From: Ga0077555 sp964500805
GTDB lineage: Bacteria > Pseudomonadota > Alphaproteobacteria > Rhizobiales > Hyphomicrobiaceae
Reading direction: 5' to 3'
Length of the DNA stretch: 64,000 nucleotides
NCBI GenBank assembly: GCA_964500805.1
Contig: CAZCQH010000013.1
Coordinates: forward strand, 1-64,000
Part shown: positions 44,218 to 52,835 of the stretch, piece by piece
Position numbering within the stretch: position 1 is the first letter of the stretch
Layout of the letters: each line of letters starts with the position of its first letter
Position numbers and translations under genes: made by a program
Notes under the pieces: model-generated
Told to the model about the DNA's origin: nothing
What the model saw: the letters and a program-made list of their open reading frames with translations, nothing else
Databases searched by the model: none

Positions 44218-44913
44218 ATGAGCCGAGCCGTCATTCGCCTGCTCTCGAGCATTACCGATCTCTACCGCGACACGGTCGCGGCAAAGGGCGCGGGCTTCGT
44301 GATGCTGGCCGACGCGCTTCAGGCCATCGCCGCCAGTCCCTACCCCAAGGACGCGCTGCGCGCGTCGGCCCCCGCCAATCGCACCGTGAAACCCGTCACG
44401 AGCCTCGTTGCCAATCTTGACGCTTCGGGGCCGCATCAGAAGATTATCGAGCTGTTCTGCGCGGCTGAGCCATTTCTCGATTGGCATCAAGAGGCCGTAC
44501 TTGCCGCAAAGCGGGGTGCACCTGACGCAATTGCGCAGGCCTTCCTCGAAGGCCACGGCTACGTTGAGATCGTCGGTCCAGGGCGGCTCTTTCGCAGCGC
44601 CAACACTCGAGTAGGCTTGCTACTGATGGCGCCCTCCACTCTGTATCCCGATCATGCGCATCCAGCAGATGAAGTCTATCACGTCGTTTCGGGAACTGCT
44701 GAGTGGTGGCAGCAAGGCGATGGTTGGATCGAGAAGCCGCCCGGCACCATTGTCCACCATGCCTCAGGACTGCCTCACGCCACGCGCACAAGGAGCGAGC
44801 TCCTACTGGCCATCTACTGCTGGCGCGGCCCTGTCGAAGTCGCGGAAGACGAAAACGCTGCTCCCAAGCCCGATAGGAGCAAGGGCCGCAAAACGGCGCG
44901 GAAGTCGACATGA
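44218..44913 (+). CDS. DMSP-lyase family cupin (DddQ/DddL-like)
   Basis: A 231-residue protein with a C-terminal cupin. Its metal motif is His148-x3-Glu152-x-Tyr154 (in HAHPADEVYHVVSG) plus a His near 180-187 (GTIVHHASGLPHA), the spacing of the DddQ active site, where the Tyr is the base that splits dimethylsulfoniopropionate to DMS and acrylate. The N-terminal helical part (residues 1-110) fits the DMSP_lyase family rather than a plain cupin. GGGGACC before the ATG at 44218 sets the start. Activity on DMSP is inference; related cupins act on other substrates. Confidence 0.72.
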   Translation: MSRAVIRLLSSITDLYRDTVAAKGAGFVMLADALQAIAASPYPKDALRASAPANRTVKPVTSLVANLDASGPHQKIIELFCAAEPFLDWHQEAVLAAKRGAPDAIAQAFLEGHGYVEIVGPGRLFRSANTRVGLLLMAPSTLYPDHAHPADEVYHVVSGTAEWWQQGDGWIEKPPGTIVHHASGLPHATRTRSELLLAIYCWRGPVEVAEDENAAPKPDRSKGRKTARKST

Positions 44914-44986
44914 CTTTCGAGCCGCCGCCGTTGGCTCGCGGATTACGACGCTTCGTGCGTGTGCCACCGCGCTTGGCGGGCCTCTG

Positions 44987-45400
44987 TTATGACAATCCCC
45001 AGATGCTAGGCTCCGCGAACTCGAGGCAGTTGCCAGCCGGATCTCGAAAATAGATCGATCGGCCGCCCGACGCGGGCCAGATGAAATCCGCCTCGATGGC
45101 GACGCCTTTGGCTTCGAGCCGCTTACGCCACAGGTCGAGCTCGCGAGCAGAGGCCTTGAAGCAGATGTGGCCATCACCCTTGGCCCCGTGCGGTGGCACA
45201 GGAAGCGCGCCGGCAGCGGGCGGCTTCATGGTCGCGTCCGGATTGAAGATCAGCAACACCTGATCGCCGCAGCGGTAGAAGAGCTGGCGTCCAACCAACT
45301 TGGAGAATGGCGTCATCTCGAGGACATCAGCATAGAACCGCTCGATGGCCTCGAGGTCTCCGGCGTACATAACCGTTTCGAGAATGCCGCTGGGTGTCAT
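44987..45400 (-). CDS. VOC-family (glyoxalase/bleomycin-resistance fold) protein
   Basis: A 137-residue protein with two beta-alpha-beta-beta-beta units: AGDLEAIERFYADVLEM in the first and GHICFKASARELDLWRKRLEAKG with SIYFRDPAGNCLEFAE in the second. Metal-binding His in GHICF and Glu in LEFAE are kept. Such proteins include glyoxalase I, dioxygenases and antibiotic-binding proteins; this one has no assigned substrate. The ATG at 45400 is used; a GTG at 45448 would add 16 residues without features. Confidence 0.82.
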   Translation of the reverse strand: MTPSGILETVMYAGDLEAIERFYADVLEMTPFSKLVGRQLFYRCGDQVLLIFNPDATMKPPAAGALPVPPHGAKGDGHICFKASARELDLWRKRLEAKGVAIEADFIWPASGGRSIYFRDPAGNCLEFAEPSIWGLS

Positions 45401-45511
45401 GGGTTTTGCTTTCAAAGGTCCCGGCGCTTGGCTGCCACTTGGAACCACTCAGCAACCCGCGACTCTGCGCCGCAGTTCCACGAGCATGGAGAGAACGATT
45501 GCCGGTACTCG

Positions 45512-46225
45512 TTACAGCACGGTCAGCTTTTGCAAGGCCACCAGTTCTCCAATGCCCTTTTTAGCCAAGGCCATCAGCTGATCGAAACTTTCCTGCGTGT
45601 AGGGTACCGTCTCTGCGGTGCCCTGCACCTCGACGATCCCCCCTGAACCGGTCATGACAAAGTTGGCGTCCGCATCGGCGTTGGAATCCTCGGCATAGTC
45701 GAGGTCGAGAACCGGTGAGCCTTTGTAAAGCCCGCAGGAGACTGCTGCGACCTGATCCCTCAACACGCCGTCTTTGATCATGTCGCGCTGACGCATCCAG
45801 GCGAGGCAGTCGTGAAGTGCAACCCAAGCACCGGTGATGGACGCTGTCCGGGTTCCGCCATCCGCTTGTATGACGTCGCAGTCGACGGTGATCTGCTTTT
45901 CGCCGAGCTTGGGCAAATCGACGACTGCGCGGAGCGCGCGCCCGATCAACCTCTGGATCTCTTGGGTCCGCCCCGAAGGATGGCCAGTCGTCACCTCCCT
46001 TCGGGTCCGCTCATTGGTAGCGCGCGGCAGCATGGAATACTCGGCAGTCACCCAACCGCGCGCCTGGCCCTTCAGCCACGGCGGCACGCGCTCTTCCAGG
46101 CTTGCCGTGCACAGGACATGAGTATTGCCGAACTTGATCAGACAGGAGCCTTCGGCGTGCATCGACACCGCGCGCTCGATGGAGACGCGGCGCAGCTCGT
46201 CAGGCTGACGTTTGGAAGGGCGCAT
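45512..46225 (-). CDS. rph: Ribonuclease PH
   Basis: A 237-residue phosphorolytic exonuclease that trims tRNA 3' ends. Seen: the N-terminal MRPSKRQPDELRRV, GNTHVLCTASLEE, GWVTAEYSMLPRAT with GRTQEIQRLIGRALRAV, the phosphate-site region ITVDCDVIQADGGTRTASI, and LDLDYAEDSNADADANFV. Length is normal. It is divergent from hrcA, an order conserved in Rhizobiales. Confidence 0.97.
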   Translation of the reverse strand: MRPSKRQPDELRRVSIERAVSMHAEGSCLIKFGNTHVLCTASLEERVPPWLKGQARGWVTAEYSMLPRATNERTRREVTTGHPSGRTQEIQRLIGRALRAVVDLPKLGEKQITVDCDVIQADGGTRTASITGAWVALHDCLAWMRQRDMIKDGVLRDQVAAVSCGLYKGSPVLDLDYAEDSNADADANFVMTGSGGIVEVQGTAETVPYTQESFDQLMALAKKGIGELVALQKLTVL

Positions 46226-46434
46226 GTTGAGGCTCGGAGTGGGGCCGGAAACCGGCGGTGATGAGATTGGTCGGCACGCTAGTTGAGGTGCAACGCCAGA
46301 TCAACCAAGTATCCATCGCGGGTTTCGTGGTGCTGCCGGCGCCGCGACTGGCTGCACCGGGAAAATCCTCGGCGAGGTGGCCATTTTACGATCGCCAAAT
46401 CAAGCGATTACCGGGGATGAGCGACCGGTTTGCG

Positions 46435-46464
46435 TTTGACGTCGCGTGGCCCACTTCCTAGATT
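46435..46464 (+). promoter_or_regulatory. Promoter upstream of hrcA (RpoH-type match, also sigma70-like)
   Basis: TTTG (46435-46438), 18-nt spacer, CCTAGAT (46457-46463) matches the alphaproteobacterial RpoH pattern CTTG-N17/18-CYTATNT with two mismatches. The same bases can be read as TTGACG (46436-46441), 17-nt spacer and TAGATT (46459-46464) for the housekeeping factor. hrcA begins 53 nt downstream. Confidence 0.5.
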
Positions 46465-46517
46465 CCGCTCACATCGCATGGTTGGAGCGGTAGCCATTTC
46501 TTTGATCCCTGAGTGCA

Positions 46518-47576
46518 ATGTCGCAGCAAAGCACAGAACTTAGCCAGCTCAACGAACGGACCCGGGCGATCTTCCGCCAGATCGTCGAGAGCTACCTCGC
46601 GACCGGAGAGCCGGTGGGGTCTCGCAATCTCTCCCGTTTCCTCCCAATGGCATTGTCGCCCGCCTCAATCCGGAATGTGATGTCGGATCTGGAGCATCTG
46701 GGCCTGATCTATGCTCCGCATACATCGGCTGGGCGATTGCCAACGCAGACAGGCCTTCGGCTTTTTGTTGATGGCTTGCTCGAAGTCGGCAATTTGGGGG
46801 AGGAGGAGCGACGCCAGCTGGAAGCGCAAATTGCTGGTCGGCGTGCGCAGTCGTTCGAGCAGGTGCTTGCAGATGCTGGCGACATGATTTCTGGACTCTC
46901 ACATTGCGCCGGCGTGGTGCTCAGCGAAAAGCAGGACATTCGCCTGAAGCACATCGAGTTCGTGCCGCTCGAGCCAGGAAAGGCTCTGGTTGTCATCGTG
47001 GCCGACGACCAGTCGGTGGAGAACCGGATCATCTCGGTGGCGAAAGGCTTGCCGCACTCGGCCATGACCGAGGCTTCGAACTACCTCAACCACCACATTC
47101 GCGGCCTCACGATCGGTGAGGCCAAGACCAAGATCGAGACCGAGCTCACGAAGGCGAAGGCCGAGCTTGATCAGCTGACCAAGAAGGTGATCGAGGCCGG
47201 CCTCGCTACTTGGTCTGGTTCTCAGGATGAGCGAAAGAGCCTCCTGGTCCGGGGGCAGGCAAACCTGCTCAAGGACCTGTCCGCCATCGGGGATCTCGAG
47301 CGAATCCGGCAGCTCTTCGACGATCTCGAATCGAAGCGCGATCTCATTCAGTTGCTCGGCCTCGCCGAGAAGGGTGATGGTGTACGTATCTTCATCGGAT
47401 CGGAGAACAAACTTTTCTCGCTGTCAGGATCATCGCTGATCGTCGCTCCGTTCAGGGACACTGAGCGCAAGGTGGTTGGCGTCTTGGGCGTGATCGGACC
47501 GACACGGCTCAACTATGCCCGCATTATCCCGATGGTGGACTTTACCGCTCGCCTCGTAAGTAAGGCGCTGACTTGA
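46518..47576 (+). CDS. hrcA: Heat-inducible transcription repressor HrcA
   Basis: A 352-residue HrcA, which represses chaperone genes (groESL in Alphaproteobacteria) at CIRCE sites and is itself kept active by GroEL. N-terminal winged helix: RAIFRQIVESYLATGEPVGSR and SPASIRNVMSDLEHLGLIYAPHTSAGRLPT in parts. The C-terminal GAF-like domain ends VGVLGVIGPTRLNYARIIPMVD-type sequence, typical. I find no CIRCE element in the window. grpE follows after 164 bp. Confidence 0.96.
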   Translation: MSQQSTELSQLNERTRAIFRQIVESYLATGEPVGSRNLSRFLPMALSPASIRNVMSDLEHLGLIYAPHTSAGRLPTQTGLRLFVDGLLEVGNLGEEERRQLEAQIAGRRAQSFEQVLADAGDMISGLSHCAGVVLSEKQDIRLKHIEFVPLEPGKALVVIVADDQSVENRIISVAKGLPHSAMTEASNYLNHHIRGLTIGEAKTKIETELTKAKAELDQLTKKVIEAGLATWSGSQDERKSLLVRGQANLLKDLSAIGDLERIRQLFDDLESKRDLIQLLGLAEKGDGVRIFIGSENKLFSLSGSSLIVAPFRDTERKVVGVLGVIGPTRLNYARIIPMVDFTARLVSKALT

Positions 47577-47740
47577 GCCACACGCCGGTACTGTTCTGCC
47601 GCAAGTGCCGCCGCAGAATCCTGCCGCTCCCTTGATTTTTCTGATCTCCAGGTTGATATGCGACCAGGTATCAAGATGGGCCACCTGCGGTTCCCCGACG
47701 TGGGGTGACGCGCTTGAATTGAGAGCTAGGGCACAAGGGA

Positions 47741-48496
47741 ATGAGCAACGAGACACGACCCGAGGGCCAGCCCCAGGGGCATCATCGGCCTGAACCCACA
47801 TCACAGCCGAGCGAGGGCCAGACTGCACCACAGCAAGGGCAAGGATCGGCAAGTGATCAGGCCGGTTCTTCAGCACCTGATGATCTTGCAAGTCAGTTGG
47901 TGCTGGATAAATTGATGGCCGAGAACGCAGACCTCAAAGACAAGCTACTGCGCACCCATGCCGAGATGGAGAATATCCGCAAGCGAACCGAACGCGAAAA
48001 GGCGGAAGCGCACAAATATGCTGTGACGAAATTCGCGCGCGACATTGTCACAGTCGGTGATAACTTCCAGCGTGCGATCGAATCCGTGCCGGCCGCTGCT
48101 GCCGAGCAGAGCACCACACTGAAGAGCTTCCTTGAAGGCGTGGTCATGACTGAGCGGGAGCTCATCAACGCATTGGAGCGCCATGGAATCAAGCGGATCG
48201 ATCCGAAAGGCCAACCGTTCAATCCACATCACCACCAAGCGGTCTCTGAGGTTCAGGACGCCGAGGTGCCAACCGGCACGGTCACCCAGGTTTTCCAGTG
48301 CGGTTATCTGATCGAGGATCGCGTGCTGCGCCCGGCCATGGTGGTGGTTGCCAAAGGCGGGCCGAAAACGGCAGCCAAACCGGCCGGGGCTAGCGATGAC
48401 ACTGTCCCCGGCAGCGAGACAGGCTCACCTTCGACCAATGCGCACCGACGACCTGCAAACGATGATTCGCCACCTCAGTCTGAGACGAGTTCGTGA
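47741..48496 (+). CDS. grpE: GrpE nucleotide exchange factor
   Basis: A 251-residue GrpE, which releases ADP from DnaK. The coiled-coil region (KDKLLRTHAEMENIRKRTEREKAEAHKYA in parts) and the wing domain (GIKRIDPKGQPFNPHHHQAV, then GTVTQVFQCGYLIEDRVLRPAMVVVAKG) are typical. It is longer than usual because of low-complexity N- and C-terminal extensions. CTTG at 47631-47634 might belong to a weak RpoH promoter, but its -10 is poor. The ATG at 47741 follows GGGA. Confidence 0.95.
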   Translation: MSNETRPEGQPQGHHRPEPTSQPSEGQTAPQQGQGSASDQAGSSAPDDLASQLVLDKLMAENADLKDKLLRTHAEMENIRKRTEREKAEAHKYAVTKFARDIVTVGDNFQRAIESVPAAAAEQSTTLKSFLEGVVMTERELINALERHGIKRIDPKGQPFNPHHHQAVSEVQDAEVPTGTVTQVFQCGYLIEDRVLRPAMVVVAKGGPKTAAKPAGASDDTVPGSETGSPSTNAHRRPANDDSPPQSETSS

Positions 48497-48564
48497 TCAA
48501 CTTGAATGCTAGGAGGATAGACCGCTTTTACGGCCCAAGCTCGCTTGCAGTCTCGATCTAATCA

Positions 48565-49170
48565 CTACGCAATTGTCACCCGCCGCAAGGTCAAATTAAT
48601 CCTGCCACCTTCCGGCAGGAGATCCGACGTTCCAGATAAAATGCGGTCGATGCCGTGGTACGCTAGGCGCGCGGCACCGCCCAATATGACCACGTCGCCG
48701 GAGCGAAGGACGATGCGCTCCTTTGGGTCCCCACGCTTCGGCCCACCGACATGAAAAATCGCGTCGTCGCCGAGTGACAGCGAGACAACCGGAGCAGCTT
48801 TGTCTTGCTCGTCCTCATCGCGATGGCTGCCGAGCTTGGTGCCCGCTCCATAATAGTTGACGAGGCAGGCCTCAGGCGCGAACGGGTAGTCAGCGACAGC
48901 CTTCCAGAGATCGAGTAGCATTACTGGGATCGGCGGCCACGGCAGGCCCGTTTCTGGATGCGCCGCCTGGTACCTGTAACCGCCGTCCCTGTCGGTCAGC
49001 CAGCCGAGGCTCCCGCAATTGGTCATTCTGACGGATAGCAGCTTCCCGGTTCGCGGCATGGCCGGCGAATAGAGCGGAGCAGCCTCCACTATTTCCCGCA
49101 GATTGCGTAGCAGGGCGGTCTGTTGTGCGCGGCCGAAATGGCCTGGTAAATGGCGGAATCCTTGAATCAT
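48565..49170 (-). CDS. alkB: AlkB-like 2-oxoglutarate/Fe(II) dioxygenase
   Basis: A 201-residue AlkB homologue, which removes methyl groups from 1-methyladenine and 3-methylcytosine in DNA or RNA. Substrate-lid region VRMTNCGSLGWLTD; iron ligands His and Asp in GSHRDEDEQD and the second His in AYHGIDRI; the 2-oxoglutarate Arg in RINLTLRR. The ATG at 49170 is used; the frame is open upstream with GTG/TTG codons to 49239, so the true start may be earlier. It lies on the opposite strand between grpE and dnaK, which splits the chaperone genes. Confidence 0.88.
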   Translation of the reverse strand: MIQGFRHLPGHFGRAQQTALLRNLREIVEAAPLYSPAMPRTGKLLSVRMTNCGSLGWLTDRDGGYRYQAAHPETGLPWPPIPVMLLDLWKAVADYPFAPEACLVNYYGAGTKLGSHRDEDEQDKAAPVVSLSLGDDAIFHVGGPKRGDPKERIVLRSGDVVILGGAARLAYHGIDRILSGTSDLLPEGGRINLTLRRVTIA

Positions 49171-49252
49171 GGACGGGTCCGGCGCATCTTTGGTCCACAG
49201 GCCAGGGCAACGCTCGAGCTGCAAAATTATCACTGCCAAACTTTGTCTGGAC

Positions 49253-49281
49253 GTTGCGGCTCGATTTGCCCGCCCCTATAT
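49253..49281 (+). promoter_or_regulatory. Putative RpoH (sigma32) promoter of dnaK
   Basis: GTTG (49253-49256), 18-nt spacer, CCTATAT (49275-49281) matches the alphaproteobacterial heat-shock consensus CTTG-N17/18-CYTATNT with one mismatch. It lies 135 nt before the dnaK start and uses the same spacing as the hrcA promoter. Confidence 0.6.
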
Positions 49282-49416
49282 AGCCGAAAGTCGTGAAAAT
49301 CAGCTCCTGGGAACCGCCAAGGCAGATAAAGGGGCCAGCTATCGGGTGCCAAACTGAGCCAGACAATCTGGCCGACGGGCCCGGGCGGTTCGCCGCAACA
49401 ACAAAGGACTATGAAT

Positions 49417-51345
49417 ATGTCAAAAGTCATCGGGATTGATCTCGGAACGACAAACTCCTGTGTTGCCGTCATGGAAGGCGGGTCACCGAAGGTCATCGCC
49501 AATGCGGAGGGAGCGAATACGACGCCCTCGATCGTTGCTTTCACCGAGGACGGCGAGCGCCTTGTAGGGCTCCCCGCCAAGCGGCAGGCGGTGACCAATC
49601 CAGTTAATACATTCTTTGCCATCAAGCGCCTTATCGGGCGTCGCTACAACGATCCGATGGTTGAGAAGGACAAGAAGCTCGTCCCCTACAAGATTGTGGA
49701 AGGTAAGAACGGTGACGCGTGGGTCGAATCACGCGGCAAGCAGTTCTCGCCGCAGCAGATCTCAGCCGACATCCTGCAGAAAATGAAGGAAACCGCGGAG
49801 GCCTATCTCGGTCACGCGGTGACGCAGGCCGTGATCACCGTGCCCGCTTACTTCAATGATGCCCAGAGGCAGGCGACGAAGGATGCCGGTAAGATTGCGG
49901 GTCTCGAGGTGCTCCGCATTATCAACGAGCCCACGGCGGCAGCGCTCGCTTACGGCCTCGACAAGAAGAAAGATTCCAAGACCATCGCGGTCTATGACCT
50001 TGGCGGCGGCACGTTTGATATCTCGGTGCTCGAGATCGGAGATGGCGTGTTCGAGGTGAAGTCGACGAACGGCGATACGTTCCTCGGCGGAGAAGACTTT
50101 GATATGCGCCTGGTCGAGTATCTTGCAGCCGAGTTTAAGAAGGAGAACGGCATTGATCTCCGAAATGACAAACTCGCGCTGCAGCGCCTTAAGGAAGCTT
50201 CCGAGAAAGCAAAGATCGAGCTGTCGAGCGCCCAGCAAACCGAGATCAACCTGCCCTTCATAACGGCTGATCAGTCCGGCCCGAAGCACATTGCCATGAA
50301 GCTCACGCGGGCGAAGCTCGAGAGCTTGGTCGAGGATTTGATCCTCAAGACCATCGGCCCGTGCGAGCAGGCGCTGAAGGACGCAGGCCTGAAAGCGGCC
50401 GACATCAATGAAGTTGTTCTCGTCGGTGGCATGACGCGCATGCCGCGCGTGCAAGCCGAGGTCAAGAAGCTGTTCGGCAAGGAGCCCCATAAGGGCGTAA
50501 ACCCGGACGAGGTTGTAGCGATCGGCGCAGCGATCCAAGGCGGCGTGCTGAAAGGCGACGTCAAAGACGTGCTTTTGCTCGACGTCACGCCGCTGTCTCT
50601 CGGTATCGAGACGCTAGGTGGCGTATTTACTCGCCTGATCGACCGTAACACCACCATTCCGACCAAGAAGTCGCAAACATTCTCCACGGCCGAAGACGGC
50701 CAGCGCGCGGTGACGATTAATGTCAGTCAGGGCGAGCGCGAGATGGCGGCCGACAATAAGCTGCTCGGCAGATTTGACCTGGACGGTATCGCTCCGGCAC
50801 CGCGCGGGGTGCCGCAAATCGAAGTCACATTCGATATCGACGCCAACGGCATCGTGCACGTGTCCGCCAAGGACAAGAAGACCGGCAAGGAGCAGTCCAT
50901 TCGCATCCAAGCGTCCGGTGGACTGTCCGATGCCGATATCAAGCGCATGACCGAGGAGGCCGAGCGCTTCAAGGACGAGGACAAGAAAAAACGCGAACTC
51001 GTCGAGGCGCGCAACCAAGCCGATCACTTCGCAGCCCAGATCGAGAAGGATCTGAAGGAGCACGGCGACAAGATTGGTTCGGCGGACAAGACGTCCATCG
51101 AGACCGCACTTGCGAGCTTGAAGGAGGCTGCCAAGGGCGACGACGCCGAGAAGATCAAGGCCGCGAACAATGCATTGATGCAGGCATCGATGAAGCTCGG
51201 CGAGGCAATTTACGGTGCCAATAAGGCCGAAGCTGACAATACGGATGCGGGCAGCCCCTCCGAGACGAAGAGTGGCAAAGGCGGTGAGAATGTCGTCGAT
51301 GCCGACTTCGAGGAAGTGAAGGACGACAAGAAGAAGTCGGCTTGA
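49417..51345 (+). CDS. dnaK: Chaperone DnaK (Hsp70)
   Basis: A 642-residue Hsp70. ATPase signatures: IGIDLGTTNSCVAV, VYDLGGGTFDISVLEI and VVLVGGMTRMPRVQ; linker VLLLDVTPLSLGIETLGG; C-terminal acidic end with DADFEEVKDDKK, the usual GrpE/DnaJ partner tail form. ATGs at 49411 and 49417 are in frame; AAGGA at 49404-49408 is only 2 nt from the first but 8 nt from the second, so I choose 49417, which also gives the standard N-terminus MSKVIGIDLG. dnaJ follows after 174 bp. Confidence 0.97.
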   Translation: MSKVIGIDLGTTNSCVAVMEGGSPKVIANAEGANTTPSIVAFTEDGERLVGLPAKRQAVTNPVNTFFAIKRLIGRRYNDPMVEKDKKLVPYKIVEGKNGDAWVESRGKQFSPQQISADILQKMKETAEAYLGHAVTQAVITVPAYFNDAQRQATKDAGKIAGLEVLRIINEPTAAALAYGLDKKKDSKTIAVYDLGGGTFDISVLEIGDGVFEVKSTNGDTFLGGEDFDMRLVEYLAAEFKKENGIDLRNDKLALQRLKEASEKAKIELSSAQQTEINLPFITADQSGPKHIAMKLTRAKLESLVEDLILKTIGPCEQALKDAGLKAADINEVVLVGGMTRMPRVQAEVKKLFGKEPHKGVNPDEVVAIGAAIQGGVLKGDVKDVLLLDVTPLSLGIETLGGVFTRLIDRNTTIPTKKSQTFSTAEDGQRAVTINVSQGEREMAADNKLLGRFDLDGIAPAPRGVPQIEVTFDIDANGIVHVSAKDKKTGKEQSIRIQASGGLSDADIKRMTEEAERFKDEDKKKRELVEARNQADHFAAQIEKDLKEHGDKIGSADKTSIETALASLKEAAKGDDAEKIKAANNALMQASMKLGEAIYGANKAEADNTDAGSPSETKSGKGGENVVDADFEEVKDDKKKSA

Positions 51346-51519
51346 CATCGGAGTGCACGCTCATGGCCCTCGCGGTGCCGCCAAGCGCTGGATTGCTGAG
51401 TGATCCAAGCAAAGGCGGTCAGGCGGGGGCCAAGTGCGTTCTGCCTTGGCAACTCGCATCTGTTTGTCTGCGAGCGATGTCGATCCAACGCGTGGGGTGG
51501 GTGGTGGAAAGCGCGGGCA

Positions 51520-52671
51520 ATGGCGAAGCGTGATTATTACGAGTCACTGGGCGTCAAGCGCAGTGCGACAGAAAACGATTTGAAGTCTGCATTTCGCAAG
51601 GCGGCGATGGAATGTCATCCTGATCGCCATCCTGGTGACAAGGCGGCGGAGCAGCGGTTCAAGGAAATCAACGAGGCGTACGAGGTTCTGAAGGACCCGC
51701 AGAAGCGCGCGGCCTACGATCAGTTTGGACACGCGGCGTTCGAGGGTGGCCGTGGGCCCGGCGGCCCCGGCGGCTTCGGGCCGGACTTCGCTTCATCGAT
51801 GTCCGATATTTTCGACGATCTCTTCGGCGAATTCATGGGTGGTCGGCGCAGCGGCCAGCGCGGGCGCGGCTCTGGACGAGAGCGCGGTGCTGACCTTCGC
51901 TATAACATGGAGATTTCGCTCGCCGAGGCCTTTGTCGGAAAGCAGGCGCAGATCCGTGTTCCGACATCAATCGGCTGCGAAACGTGCACCGGTACCGGCG
52001 CCAAGCCTGGCACGAAGCCGTCGGCCTGTCCCACCTGTCAGGGTCAGGGCAAGGTACGCGCAAGCCAAGGTTTCTTTACCATTGAGCGGGTTTGCCCCTC
52101 ATGTCAGGGACGCGGTGAGTTCATCGAGGACCCCTGCGCCAATTGCAAGGGCGCAGGTCGCGTTACCAAGGAGCGAACTCTTGCGGTCAGTATTCCGGCG
52201 GGAGTCGAGGACGGCACGCGCATTCGTCTTGCGGGCGAAGGTGAAGCAGGCGTGCGCGGCGGTCCGACCGGCGATCTTTACATCTTCTTATCGATCAAAC
52301 CGCACGAATTCTTCCAGCGCGATGGCGCCGATGTATTCTGCCGCGCCCCGATATCGATGACGACGGCTGCACTCGGTGGGACAATCGAAGTTCCGACGCT
52401 CGACGGGTCGAGAGTCAAAATGCCGGTTCCCGCCGGCACCGAAACCGGAAAGCAATTCCGGCTCAAAGGTAAGGGCATGCCGGTGTTGCGCTCGAAAGTA
52501 CATGGCGACATGTACATTCAGGTTGAAGTCGAGACGCCAAAGCATTTGACCAAGCGCCAGCGCGAGCTGCTTGAGGAGTTCGAGAAGGAGTCGAAGGCCG
52601 AGAACAATCCCGCCTCCTCCGGCTTTTTCTCACGCGTGAAGGAGTTCTTCGACGGCGGCGGCAAATCCTGA
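51520..52671 (+). CDS. dnaJ: Chaperone DnaJ (Hsp40)
   Basis: A 383-residue class A J-protein that stimulates DnaK. J domain with HPD at residues 33-35, a Gly/Phe-rich region (GGRGPGGPGGFGPDF), four zinc-finger repeats of the CxxCxGxG kind (CETCTGTG, CPTCQGQG, CPSCQGRG, CANCKGAG), then the substrate-binding C-terminal domains. The frame runs upstream to 51400 but the start is the ATG at 51520, the usual DnaJ N-terminus MAKRDYYESLGV. Confidence 0.97.
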   Translation: MAKRDYYESLGVKRSATENDLKSAFRKAAMECHPDRHPGDKAAEQRFKEINEAYEVLKDPQKRAAYDQFGHAAFEGGRGPGGPGGFGPDFASSMSDIFDDLFGEFMGGRRSGQRGRGSGRERGADLRYNMEISLAEAFVGKQAQIRVPTSIGCETCTGTGAKPGTKPSACPTCQGQGKVRASQGFFTIERVCPSCQGRGEFIEDPCANCKGAGRVTKERTLAVSIPAGVEDGTRIRLAGEGEAGVRGGPTGDLYIFLSIKPHEFFQRDGADVFCRAPISMTTAALGGTIEVPTLDGSRVKMPVPAGTETGKQFRLKGKGMPVLRSKVHGDMYIQVEVETPKHLTKRQRELLEEFEKESKAENNPASSGFFSRVKEFFDGGGKS

Positions 52672-52835
52672 GAGCTCGGGAGTACTTCCGCGCATTGTTG
52701 ATTGGCGAGCTGACGGCGCATCCTGCTGCGCCGGCCGCAATCAATGCTCCGAGCATGCAGCAGCCGTTCATTGACGACCAGGCTTGGTGCACTTAGCCTT
52801 CAGCGATCGACCACTTCGTTCGCGCGGAGGAAGAC

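Noticed and set aside
46226..46517. CIRCE operator upstream of hrcA
   Set aside because: No TTAGCACTC-type inverted repeat with a 9-nt spacer is present.
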